Of a DNA stretch of 64,000 nt, positions 20,752 to 30,086 are shown one piece after another; position 1 is the first letter of the stretch; the number at the start of each line of letters is the position of its first letter. Under the pieces are notes generated by a model. That model did not search any database and was not told the origin of the DNA. It saw only the letters and a list, made by a program, of their open reading frames with translations. The translations under genes and the position numbers were made by a program. This DNA is from Gammaproteobacteria bacterium (GTDB lineage Bacteria; Pseudomonadota; Gammaproteobacteria; Chromatiales; Chromatiaceae), in NCBI GenBank assembly GCA_024275295.1, contig JAJRZI010000057.1, positions 1-64,000 of the forward strand. The letters are read 5' to 3'.

Positions 20752-20845
20752 CAGAGTGTAATATGTTGTTTTCACGGTAGGATCAAAAAATCTTGGCTTT
20801 ACCCATAGGTTAAGCAGGCATCTTTTGAACCGCTGTGGAATCAAT
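20742..20845. mobile_element. Degenerate copy of the 161-bp element
   Basis: From TGATGGATACAGAGTG to CGCTGTGGAATCAA this stretch aligns with the interior of the elements at 15757 and 55022 (shared blocks CAAAAAATCTT, CCCATAGGTTAAGC, CGCTGTGGAATCAA) with many substitutions and no recognisable termini. The stop codon of the hemerythrin reading frame (20841-20843) lies inside it, so the insertion may have set the present 3' end of that gene. Confidence 0.65.
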
Positions 20846-21203
20846 CGGCCTGTTCCTCTATAAATCGTCCATACTGGAAATCGGCTTTCTGGATATGTTT
20901 GACCAGCCACTCCATCAGATATCTGGATACTTCAGAGGTGATAGCCAGCGGCGCTGCTTCCAACTCATTGAGGAATATTTCTGCCTGTCTGATGAAACCC
21001 TGATGCAACTGGATATGGGCTTCCAGGCCGGGATACCCATACCGCCGCATCAGCTCCTCTTCTTCGGTAAAGTGAACCTCGGCATAGGCATTCATGTCAA
21101 GGAGAGTCTCGACAATTTCCCTGGTATCAAGCTGCTCTATGGCCAGATGAATCCGGTTGATGAGGTTGATGAGATATTTGTGCTGGTTGTCGATGAAATC
21201 CAC
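20841..21203 (-). pseudogene. Bacteriohemerythrin domain, probably detached C-terminus of the HD-GYP protein
   Basis: All seven di-iron ligands of a bacteriohemerythrin are present: DNQHK, HFTEEEELM, HIQLHQGF and WLVKHIQKAD. Bacteriohemerythrins bind O2 or NO. The only usable start is a GTG at 21203, but the frame upstream of it still encodes family-typical residues (ILVWREALSVG) and stays open without any ATG, GTG or TTG back to the TAA that ends the HD-GYP gene (21306-21308). The simplest reading is one GAF-HD-GYP-hemerythrin protein split by that TAA. An alternative is a separate gene starting at ATG 21298 with a -1 shift on a run of seven A (21266-21272). Confidence 0.75.
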
Positions 21204-21305
21204 ACCGACAGACAGGGCCTCCCGCCAGACCAGTATTTCACTGGAGACCGGCTTCTGTTCCAGTATTTTTTTCTTTTTACCGTCACCGTTGCGGTCATCG
21301 TAGAG

Positions 21306-22502
21306 TTACTTGACCTCCAGGATTTCCGGGAGGCCGTCCATCAACGCATCCACCAACGCCGGGTCGAAGTGGGCACCGGCACTCTCTTTGATACAAGAAA
21401 GGGCCTCTTCCAGGGGCAACGCCTCTTTGTAGGGACGCTTTGTGGTCAGCGCATCGAAGACATCCGCCAGCGCACAGATACGGCCAAACAGGGGGATATT
21501 CTCACCCGCAAGCCCCTGGGGATATCCGCTGCCATCCCATTTCTCATGATGGGTCAGCGCAATTTCCCGGCTGGCTTCTATCAACGGGTGGCTGCCTGAC
21601 AGGATCTTCGCTCCAATCACCGTATGCTGCTGCACCGTAGTGAACTCCTCAGCCGTCAACCGTCCAGGCTTGAGCAGGATCTGATCAGAAATACCCACCT
21701 TCCCGACATCATGCATTGGGGCAGCCTGTTCAAGCAGTTCAAGCTGCTCCTTCTTCAGTCCGATTCTCCTGCCGATAACAACGGAATACTGACTCATTCT
21801 CTTGATGTGTTCACCCGTTTCATTGTCGCGGAACTCAGAGGCAGTAATCAGCTTGTGCAGGATGTCCAATTGAGCCTTCTGCAGCCGGATACGGTTGATC
21901 TCTGCCCTGAGATGAAGGTTCCTGTTCAGCAGGATATTGGAAACAGTGCGCCCCACCATCCCCATAAAATTTGCTTCCTCCGGATGGGGTTGGTGGCCAT
22001 GTTCAAGGTATAAAACAATAACGCCGATAACCTCATTGTTATTGTCCAGCAACGGAATATTGTAGTGGCCGTGATCCGCCATCCCATCAAACTGGATATC
22101 ATGATCATGATCCACACAATTCCGAAACAGAATGGTTCTGGATTCAGCCGCCTTGCCACACAGGCAACAGCCAAACGGAATCTTGGCACATTTTTTCTGT
22201 AGTTGAGGGGGCAGCCCATGCTGAACCGCCAGCACCAGCTCCTGATGGTTGTTGGTGACAAAGATGGCGCCCTTCTTTTCCACCCTCAGCCAGGAGATGG
22301 AAACGAGGACATCAAGGATCTCTTTGAGTTGCTGCCGGAAACTTATGGGTTTCAGGGCAATATCCAGAATGCAGGATATCGCCGTTTTTGTCTCCCACTC
22401 GGGGCTGAGGCTATCTTCCTTCCTTCGATTTCCCTTCCGCCGGTCCAGGCAATGTTTCCCACCATCTGGCATGGAAGGGTCCGTCTCTCTTTTGGCTTGC
22501 AT
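21306..22502 (-). CDS. GAF-HD-GYP domain protein (predicted c-di-GMP phosphodiesterase)
   Basis: This 398-residue protein has an N-terminal GAF-like sensor region (about residues 45-195) containing a cysteine-rich stretch (KKCAKIPFGCCLCGK), a short coiled linker, and an HD-GYP domain. The HD-GYP signatures are complete: HDVGKVGI, HHEKWDGSGYPQG and the metal-binding histidines between them, so c-di-GMP hydrolysis is expected. The protein stops at LPEILEVK, where relatives continue with a few more residues (typically ending ...Y-D-D); LYDD follows in frame after the TAA. It therefore probably lost a C-terminal hemerythrin domain but may remain catalytic. Confidence 0.85.
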   Translation of the reverse strand: MQAKRETDPSMPDGGKHCLDRRKGNRRKEDSLSPEWETKTAISCILDIALKPISFRQQLKEILDVLVSISWLRVEKKGAIFVTNNHQELVLAVQHGLPPQLQKKCAKIPFGCCLCGKAAESRTILFRNCVDHDHDIQFDGMADHGHYNIPLLDNNNEVIGVIVLYLEHGHQPHPEEANFMGMVGRTVSNILLNRNLHLRAEINRIRLQKAQLDILHKLITASEFRDNETGEHIKRMSQYSVVIGRRIGLKKEQLELLEQAAPMHDVGKVGISDQILLKPGRLTAEEFTTVQQHTVIGAKILSGSHPLIEASREIALTHHEKWDGSGYPQGLAGENIPLFGRICALADVFDALTTKRPYKEALPLEEALSCIKESAGAHFDPALVDALMDGLPEILEVK

Positions 22503-22643
22503 AGTTCTTTTCCTTAGCGTGGCACCACATCATCAGGAAATCTGCCTTACCAGAACTACATTCCCGCTCTCTCAGTATCGACATCGGGCAAATATACTTT
22601 AGATAGAGTCGGCTAAATCTGACACTACTCGTTATATCAAGTA

Positions 22644-23090
22644 CTAATCCGCATCATCCATGTGCTGCTCTTTGGTCACACTTACCCAGCCAAAATCACT
22701 AAACACACTAAAGAGCGCAGGCACTACAAACAGCACCAGGAGCGTTGCCACCAACAAGCCAAACACAATACTGCACGCCAGTGGGATCAGGATCTGGGCC
22801 TGCAGACTGGTCTCCATCAGCAGTGGCGTCAACCCTGCTACCGTGGTGAGTGAGGTCAGCAGGATGGCGCGAAAACGTTCCCGGCTGGCGATCTTTGCCG
22901 CCTCCGGTATGGGGATGCCTTCACGGGCACGCAGTTTCAGAAACTCCACCAACAGGATTGAATCATTCACCACAATACCGGCCAGTGATACGGCGCCCAT
23001 GATGCTGGGCATCGACAAATCCAGGCCCATCAGGAGGTGCCCCCAGATCACGCCGATCATCGCCAGCGGGATGGTCAGCATGACAGCCAC
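22644..23090 (-). pseudogene. RND efflux pump, C-terminal fragment
   Basis: These 148 codons encode the last membrane helices of an RND permease (GAVSLAGIVVNDSILLVEFL, LLTSLTTVAGLTPLLMETS). They follow in the same frame after TAA (23094-23096). Reading FRSYI-stop-PVAVMLTIPLA, the stop falls where RND pumps have Gln, so CAA to TAA is the simplest cause. No ribosome binding site supports separate translation. Confidence 0.85.
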
Positions 23091-23093
23091 AGG

Positions 23094-24038
23094 TTAAATG
23101 TAGCTGCGGAACTGAAAACTCAGCAGGATGAAGATGCCGACCAGTCCGATCAGGAAGCCCCGCGCCATCGAGCTGCTGGTTTTACTCGACTCTGCCGCCT
23201 GGCCTTCCAGTATGACGCTGACATCGGGATAACGCTGCTGCAGTTCGGGAAGGAAGTCACGCTGGGTGGCAACCAGAATCTGATTGGCATTGCCCAGCGC
23301 TGTGTCCATGTCGGCAGTGATGGTGACAGTTCTCACCCCTTGAATACGCTGGATACGCGCATAACCCCGGCCCATCTCAATATCGGCCACGGTGCTAAGG
23401 GGCACCTGATCTCCCTTGGCAGTCACGATGCGGAAACTCTGCAGATCATCAAATGTGCTCTGACTCAGGTCAGTGAGTGCCACACTGATCTCGTAGGATT
23501 CGGTCTCAGTCTCGATCTCATCGGCGGTAATACCAAAGAATGCGGCACGCAACTGGTTGGCGATGGTCGCCGCATCCAGCCCGAAGGCAAGGCTGCCATC
23601 CTTCAGGTGCAGACGGATCTCCGGCTTTCCGGGACGCAGGTCATCGGCCATGTTGATGACACCCTGATACTGTTGCAACCAGGCCTGTAGCTCCAGGGAT
23701 GCCGCCTTGAGCTGCTTCAGATCACGCCCCTTGAGCCGGATTTCAATCGCTATCCCTGCCGGGCCGGCCTGTGGCTCTTTGAAATTAAGGCTGATGACAT
23801 CGGGGATATCGCCCACCTCCTCTCTCCAGGTCTGAAGATAGTCATCCACCCGCCCAACCCGCTCTTCACTGCCGAGGATATCGACACTGATGGTCGCCAC
23901 ATGGGTGCCTTTCTCCCCGGCGTCCAGATTCTGGTTATAGCGAATGGTGACATCCTGTATCAATTCCTTCTGCTCAGGTTGCAGTGGGGTGTAGTGGTCA
24001 TCAACGCGCTGCAATGCAGCGGTTATCTCCCCAACCAC
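23094..24038 (-). pseudogene. RND efflux pump, middle fragment
   Basis: This stretch holds the second periplasmic porter domain and the next helix of the same pump. It is bounded upstream by TGA (24048-24050) and downstream by TAA (23094-23096), both in the frame of the flanking fragments. The junction reads GTPLW-stop-TEAVVGEI, where relatives usually have Arg, consistent with CGA to TGA. Two independent nonsense codons make function very unlikely. Confidence 0.85.
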
Positions 24039-24047
24039 GGCTTCCGT

Positions 24048-25760
24048 TCACCACAGTGGGGTGCCCTGTGGCAGCAGCAGGCGGGCCTCGAAGGAGTCAC
24101 CATCGATGTCCGGAAAGGCGACCCGCTTCAGGTGGCCGCCTGCCAGCATACCGATCGACGCAATAAAGAGTGCCAGAACCAGTCCGAGAAAGAGATAGCG
24201 CCAATGAATGACCGCATCGATAGCCCGGCCCAGCAGATCATGCCGCAGCCGTTCGATGAACCCATCAAAACGTTGCCGAAAGAGCGGCTGTTTGTCTGCC
24301 TCGTGGTTTTTCAGTGCATGTTCCAGATGGTGGTGCAGGATCAGAAAGGCCTCAATCAGGCTCACGGCAAGCACCGCAATCAACACCACTGGAATGACCT
24401 CCAGTACCTTGCTCATGTTGCCACTGAGAAATGCCAGAGGGGCAAACACGGCGACCGAGGTGAGAAAGGATGAGACCACCCCAGGCATCACCTGGATGGT
24501 GCCATCAACGGCGGCGTGAAAGGCCGATTTCCCCTTGCGCAGGTGGGTTGCGATATTTTCCGCAATGACGATGGCGTCATCCATCAGCAGGCCCAGGGTG
24601 ATCAACAGCGCCACCATGCTGATCATGTTGATCGACTGCCCCATCAGCGACATGATGAAGAGTCCGCCCAAAAAGGAGATGGGCAGTCCCATGGCCACCC
24701 AGAAGGCGAAACGCAGCTGAAAAAAGAGCCACATCACCAGGAATACCAGCACCAGCCCCTGCAGGCCATTGCTGGTCAGTATCTGCAGGCGGTCACGCAC
24801 CACGGTGGAGCTGTCATTGGTCAGGGTAAATTTAATACTCGGTGGGGCCAGCTGCTGCTCACGCTCAATGAAGGTCTCTACCGCGTTGAAGACGCGTAGC
24901 GTATCCTCTGTCTTGGCCTTGTTGACCTGTAGCAGTGCCGCCCGCCGGCCATTGAACAGGATCTTCTCCTCATCCAGTTCAAAGCTGTCATGGATGGTGG
25001 CGATATCACCCAGCCGGATCTCACCACCACTGCCGGTGCCGATGATCACCAGCTCATCCAGCCCCTGCAGGGTGCCCTGTTGATCCATGAACCGGATCAG
25101 GTAGTTATGCTGCCGGGTCTCGACCGAGCCTGCCGGCAGATCAATATTCTGCCGTGCGATGGCATTCGCCAGATCACTGATGCTGAGGCCATGACGCTGC
25201 AACATCTCAGCAGAAACCCTGACCTGCAACTGGTGCTCGGAAAAGCCGGAGAGGACAACCTGTGAAACCAGTGGCAACATCTGCAGCCGATCTTTTATCT
25301 CCTCAGCATAGGCCTTCAACGCCGGGGGAGAGAGTGGCCCGGTAATGGCGATATTGACCACCTGATCATTGCGGCCCAGCTGTTCAATAACCGGCAGCTC
25401 AACCTCTTCCGGAAAGCTGTCAATCGCCTCAACTGCACTTTTAATATCATCCATGAACTGCGCAAAATCGCCACGCTCAGTCATGGTAACGACGGCGCTG
25501 GCGCTGTTTTCCAGCGCCTGGCAGCGAATCTCTTCTACCTCATTGACCGCATCAATTGCATCTTCCAGGCGTTTACAAATAGCCTGTTCGACATCCTCCG
25601 GGGTAGCCCCCGGATAGGGCACATTTACCTGCACCTCTTGCGGGGCAAATTCGGGGAAGGTCTCCCGCTCCAGTGTTGGCAGCGCAGCGATACCCAGCAC
25701 CACCAGCAACAGCATCAGCAGATTGGCTGCCGTGGGGTGGGCGGCAAAATAGCGAATCAT
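24048..25760 (-). pseudogene. RND efflux pump, N-terminal fragment (570 codons)
   Basis: This part has the first helix, the first periplasmic domain and helices 2-6 of an RND permease, with the TM4 relay LGLLMDDAIVIAENIATH. It ends mid-protein at TGA. Together the three fragments (22644-25760) account for a pump of about 1040 residues with no missing sequence, so the decay is recent. Its adaptor gene lies just upstream and also has a damaged N-terminus. The intact RND pump at 8281-11448 is a different subtype. Confidence 0.85.
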
Positions 25761-25766
25761 GGGAGA

Positions 25767-26993
25767 CTATCCGCGAACAGAGGAGAGGAGCTGTTGCAGT
25801 GCCGCATCATCAGCAACCGGCTTGAGCAGCATCCCTTCAACCGCCGAAATAAGGTCAGAGATAACCACCTGCTCACCCGCCCGCAGGCCGCCGGTGATGA
25901 TGGCGTAGTCAGCTCCCTTGGAGCTGATAGTCACCTTGCGTTGCTCCAGCCGCTGCTCTTGGTTCACCACATAGACCTGCCGGCCATGCAGGGCGCTCAG
26001 GGGAACGACTAAACGGTGCTCCTGTGGTCGTCCACTCAGTACCACATCGACAAACAGCCCTTTGACCAGCGGTGGACGTCTGCCCGGCTGCACCTGGGCA
26101 TAGGGCTTGTCCACTTCAATAATGACCCCAACGGTTCGGGTATGTGGGTCAAGGGCATCACTAAGGCGGGCGACCCTGGCATCCCATTCAACCCGATACT
26201 GATTCTGTTGCAACAGCACCCGCGCCGAGAGACCGAGCAGTTTGCCCAGTTCAATATTCTCAGCCTCTGTAGGATTAATAACAGCTTCGGAGTAGATCAG
26301 GTTACCCAATCGCTCCATCGGGATCTGCACCGCAACCTCGGCCTTTTCAATACCATCGGCCACTACCATCACAGTGCCCTGACCGACAAACTGCTGAAGT
26401 TCGACCCTGACCTCGGCAATACGGCCATTGAAGGGCATCTGAATCATCGTGCGTTCAAGATTCAGCTTGGCATCAGCCAGCTGCGCCTGCTGTTTCTCCA
26501 ACTCTGCGGCCAGCCGCCTGCGATCTACCGGATAGAGCTTGATGCTGTTGATCAGCGATTGAACACTCTTCTGCTGGGCCAGCAGACTACGCTGCTCTTT
26601 CCCATAATCAGACTGAGAGATGGAGCTGCGCTTAAGCATCTTCTGTTTACGTTGCAGCTCACTTTTGGCAAGCGCCAGGGACTGCTGTTCAATCACCAGC
26701 AATGCCTTTGCATTGGCCTCCTGCACGTCGACCTGGGCCTGCTGCACCCGGATCGCCTCAAGCCCGGTCTCTGCCTGGGTAATGGCCAGCTCATAATCAC
26801 GGGGATCAATCTGCAGCAGCAGCTCCCCTTCCCGGATCAATGCCCCCTGCTTGAGGCGGGGGTGCAGTGTGATGATTTTGCCACTCACCTGCGCCACGCT
26901 GCTCCAGACCCGGCTGGGTTCAACATTGCCCGTCGCCGTCAGCTGCGGGGCAACCGTGGCCTCCGGCACGCTGATCACCCGTACAGCGGTCAC
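25767..26993 (-). pseudogene. RND periplasmic adaptor, N-terminus apparently lost
   Basis: The 408-codon frame starts at a GTG and encodes VTAVRVISVP..., the lipoyl halves (SSVAQVSGKIITLHP and IQMPFNGRIAEVRVELQQFV), a long helical hairpin and the beta-barrel of a membrane fusion protein. What is missing is the usual signal peptide or membrane anchor before this point: the same frame hits TAA at 27024-27026, only ten codons further upstream, and the sequence beyond is not hydrophobic. A short hydrophobic start in another frame (ATG at 27052) would need a -1 shift. The gene is probably non-functional, in line with its broken partner pump. Confidence 0.65.
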
Positions 26994-27172
26994 CTTCTCG
27001 GCAACAGCCCCTTTGCCACCACGTTAATGGAACAGCATATCAATAACACCATAGTCTATTTCTCTCTGCATGAACGCAAAGGCATGCTCCGGTTGAATTG
27101 TCACACAAGAGGATCTGCAGAGCTGGCAGCTACGCCATAAAAAGTGCAACTGCCAGATCACGGTTGGCGCAG

Positions 27173-27523
27173 TTAATGCCTGCCACCCCCACGGTGTTTA
27201 CCACTCCCACTACCTGAGCCATCACGCAAGCGGGAGCGAGTCCTGGTTCCCTGGCCTTGGTCAGCACCTGACATGTTCCTGCTCCTGCCAGACTCATTTC
27301 CATTGCGCATTGCCTGACGCTCTTCCTGACTCATGGCGTCCATCCTGCTTTGGCGTTCAGCACGGTAAGCATCCTTATCTTCTTCACTCATATAGCGGGC
27401 CTGATCCCGCATCTGGATTAGGTCATCTGTTGAGTAGCTGCTGAAATCCTCTGCTGCAACAGCAGTTGTTAGCGGCATCCATAGCGCTACGATAAAACAT
27501 GCAATCAACCCGTTTTTCATCAT
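27173..27523 (-). CDS. Small exported hydrophilic protein (DUF1104-like)
   Basis: This 116-residue protein has a signal peptide (residues 1-24, ending AVAA), then a helical segment (YSTDDLIQMRDQARYMSEEDKDAYRAERQ) resembling DUF1104-type periplasmic proteins, and a disordered tail rich in Gly, Ser and Arg ending GGGRH. The function is unknown. It is the last of four small minus-strand genes that encode exported or membrane proteins next to a two-component system. A purine-rich AGAGGAAC precedes the ATG. Confidence 0.7.
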   Translation of the reverse strand: MMKNGLIACFIVALWMPLTTAVAAEDFSSYSTDDLIQMRDQARYMSEEDKDAYRAERQSRMDAMSQEERQAMRNGNESGRSRNMSGADQGQGTRTRSRLRDGSGSGSGKHRGGGRH

Positions 27524-27568
27524 CTGTTCCTCTTTGGTGTAAGCATAAAAATCATAAATAAGTATCGA

Positions 27569-28240
27569 TTAACTGCGGGGGCCTCTGCGTTTTGCACGGC
27601 CACGTTCCAATGGCTCATCCAGGATCATATCCACCTCCATCTGCTCCATTAGCTGGGCCTCGTATGGGACGCCCTGACTCTCAATCTGTCCGACAAATGC
27701 CCTCAAGTGGTTACGAGAACCACGCATCAGGTTTTCATAGCTCTGTATCAAATCAGGGTGGGTGGAGGCGGCAATGGCTTTCTGCAGATCCAGAATATCC
27801 ACCTCTTCAATCAATGCGCCTACATGCAACGCATCAAGAAGAGAAGCATTGCCCTTGGTCATCAGATCGGCATACAGATTAGCCAGATCACTGTTATTAA
27901 AAGTGCCAGCAGCATCATCTACCACGGGATCATCCAAACCATACGTATCCAGCTTCATCGCCATCGCATTCATATGCCTCTGCTCTGAGCGTGAGATAGT
28001 GGAAAAAACCGGGTTTTTCCACTGATCATAGAGTGTGGAGTAGGCATCCCGTGCCAGCTTCTCCTCTTCCCGCATAAAGATGAGGCTAGCAGCCTCTTCG
28101 CTGGTTAAGGCTTCCTGGACAGTTGATGAATCAGGACGCTCTGGCAATTGGTGGGCTTGACCTCTTCCTCCAGCCTGGAGTGGCGCAACGCTGAGCAACG
28201 CCATAATTGAGGCAGCTAAAAGCACTTGTTTTTTATTCAT
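27569..28240 (-). CDS. DUF2202 (ferritin-like) exported protein
   Basis: This 223-residue protein has a signal peptide (residues 1-23) and a four-helix DUF2202 domain of the ferritin-like superfamily: LIFMREEEKLARDAYSTLY in helix 1 and SRSEQRHMNAM in helix 2 supply the E and ExxH residues usual for a carboxylate-bridged metal site. The C-terminus is basic (RGRAKRRGPRS). DUF2202 proteins are common in sulfur-oxidising and marine bacteria, but their role is not established; metal or peroxide handling is a reasonable guess. It lies 46 nt upstream of the DUF1104-like gene. Confidence 0.85.
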   Translation of the reverse strand: MNKKQVLLAASIMALLSVAPLQAGGRGQAHQLPERPDSSTVQEALTSEEAASLIFMREEEKLARDAYSTLYDQWKNPVFSTISRSEQRHMNAMAMKLDTYGLDDPVVDDAAGTFNNSDLANLYADLMTKGNASLLDALHVGALIEEVDILDLQKAIAASTHPDLIQSYENLMRGSRNHLRAFVGQIESQGVPYEAQLMEQMEVDMILDEPLERGRAKRRGPRS

Positions 28241-28362
28241 GAACTAAGCTCCAAAATCGAGTAATTGTGAGCGATGCCCAATGCATCACTCTCATTTCGT
28301 AGCTTATTGGAGATTAGTTTCTGTGGTGTTTCTAAAGATCAGAGTATTGTTTCAAACTGTTT

Positions 28363-28764
28363 CTACTGGGCTTCTGATTTTTTATAAGCAAAGTATCCAA
28401 TCACTATCCAAACCAGAGAGCGGATACTCATGGCAATTACCGTGCGTTGCTCATAGAGACCTCCACCAAAGATGTATGCTGCAAACATGGCAAAAATCAC
28501 AAGGGTAGCTGCAGCAATTAAAATCGCAATCCCTGCTGCCCATTGCCGCTGCTGCCACAAACCAATCCCGGCAATAACATAGGCAAACCCCGCTATAAAA
28601 TTAAACCAAACAACAAAGGGTACATAATTTCCTGCTTGCTGCCTGAGCTCACCATCAACAAACAGAACCGTCCCCCCAGATTTAATGGTAACCAACCCAA
28701 ACAAGATAGCAACAACAGTAATAAACCAGACCGACGGGGTTCGTTTAACTGACATTGGCATCAT
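28363..28764 (-). CDS. Small four-helix inner-membrane protein, unknown function
   Basis: This 133-residue protein has four predicted membrane helices (starting near residues 12, 45, 73 and 108) with short loops and a basic C-terminal tail. I do not recognise a named family. GGAG-type purines (AGAGGAGAAAT) precede the start. Its strand and position place it with the DUF2202 and basic exported proteins, so it may form part of the same envelope-stress module. Confidence 0.65.
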   Translation of the reverse strand: MMPMSVKRTPSVWFITVVAILFGLVTIKSGGTVLFVDGELRQQAGNYVPFVVWFNFIAGFAYVIAGIGLWQQRQWAAGIAILIAAATLVIFAMFAAYIFGGGLYEQRTVIAMSIRSLVWIVIGYFAYKKSEAQ

Positions 28765-28806
28765 TAATATTTCTCCTCTTTATGTTGGTTCATATAAATA
28801 TTTCAA

Positions 28807-29109
28807 CTATCTTCTACGCCCTGCCCGGGGTGAGGAATGGGAGCGTCCTGATCTACGTGAACCTTTAGTCTGCCGTGGTTTTTTCATGCGAAATTCATAA
28901 CCAACCCCATATCGAGTGCTTTTATCAGCCACACCATATTTCTTACGTAACCTGTTACTGGCAGCGCTCTTTTCATGCCCAGCATTGCCTGTCTCCTCAG
29001 CTGCATGGCTCTCTTCAATAGCGAGCAGATTATCTGCACCCACCACCAGGCCTGGGGTTGTAAGTACAACCCAGATCACAATGGTTAATGCAGCCCTGCT
29101 GCTCTTCAT
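28807..29109 (-). CDS. Small exported basic protein, unknown function
   Basis: About 100 residues: a signal peptide (MKSSRAALTIVIWVVLTTPG, cleavage likely after VGA) followed by a charged region with SNRLRKKYGVADKSTRYGV and a strongly basic tail ending SSPRAGRRR. The start at 29109 is preferred over one nine codons earlier because the signal peptide begins there. No family is recognised. It is the first gene of the small minus-strand set and is divergent from the response regulator gene. Confidence 0.6.
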   Translation of the reverse strand: MKSSRAALTIVIWVVLTTPGLVVGADNLLAIEESHAAEETGNAGHEKSAASNRLRKKYGVADKSTRYGVGYEFRMKKPRQTKGSRRSGRSHSSPRAGRRR

Positions 29110-29354
29110 TATCAAATTCTCTTTATTAAGGAACATTCAGGAAATAAGTCAGGCATCTGGCTCCTCTTATTTCATTTACATTCCTAAACACAGGATGGTT
29201 ACAACCTGGACTTCATGCATGGTGGTATACAGAGAGATAAATGGTAATGGAAAATATTGCCCAGACCATTTCAGATAACGGCTAAAGTGTTACAAGCTGT
29301 TTCAGCAGGCAGAGACTATAATCGTAGACTACAACCTCTGATAGACTCAGCACC

Positions 29355-30065
29355 ATGGATACCAGAGATCAGAAAATACTTATTGTTGATGATGACCCCC
29401 GCCTACGGGAGTTGCTTAACCGTTATCTGGGTGAGCAGGGTTTTCTAACCCATGCTGTTGCAGATGGCATTGCCATGGACAATCATTTGGCCGAGCATCA
29501 GGTGGATCTGATCATATTAGATCTGATGCTGCCGGGTGATGATGGTCTGACGCTTGCCAGACGGCTGCGCAAATCATCTGACACCCCGATTATCATCCTC
29601 TCAGCCCGTGGCGAAGAGGTGGATCGTATTGTTGGGCTGGAGGTTGGGGCTGATGATTATCTTCCAAAACCATTCAACCCCAGAGAACTGCTTGCCCGCA
29701 TACGGGCTGTGTTGAGGCGCAGATGCGCCGGGACTCAAGAGCCGGAGTCAAATATCCGCCTGTTTGGCCAGTTTCGACTCAATCTGGATAATCGCTCACT
29801 CAGCAAGGGTGGAGAGGAGGTTCCCCTCATTGCGGGTGAGCTGGCCTTGATTGAGGTCTTTACCGAGCATCCCAACCGGATATTGAGCCGCGACAGGCTG
29901 GTCGATCTTCTCAAGGGGTATGACCGTTCGCCTTTTGACCGCAGCGTTGATGTGCGGGTTACCCGGCTGAGGCGCAAGATTGAGAACGACCCAAAAGCGC
30001 CGCTGTATATCCGCACAGTCTGGGGTAAAGGTTATCTCTTCACACCCAAAGGTAAAGCTGCTTAG
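29355..30065 (+). CDS. OmpR-family response regulator
   Basis: This 236-residue regulator has a receiver domain with phospho-acceptor D56 in LIILDLMLPG, acidic pair DDD at 12-14, and the conserved Lys in YLPKPFNPREL, followed by an OmpR/PhoB winged helix (about residues 135-232) ending VRTVWGKGYLF-like. It is closest in style to OmpR, including the RLRRKIENDPKAPLYIRTV motif. It precedes its kinase by 21 nt and is divergent from the small exported-protein genes, which are candidate targets. Confidence 0.92.
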   Translation: MDTRDQKILIVDDDPRLRELLNRYLGEQGFLTHAVADGIAMDNHLAEHQVDLIILDLMLPGDDGLTLARRLRKSSDTPIIILSARGEEVDRIVGLEVGADDYLPKPFNPRELLARIRAVLRRRCAGTQEPESNIRLFGQFRLNLDNRSLSKGGEEVPLIAGELALIEVFTEHPNRILSRDRLVDLLKGYDRSPFDRSVDVRVTRLRRKIENDPKAPLYIRTVWGKGYLFTPKGKAA

Positions 30066-30086
30066 CGTTGAATCAGCCCGCTGAAT

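Noticed and set aside
18775-24050. Genetic code change or selenocysteine/pyrrolysine decoding as the cause of in-frame stops.
   Set aside because: TAG, TAA and TGA all occur, at sites where relatives have ordinary Gln or Arg, and all three serve as normal stops elsewhere in the window.
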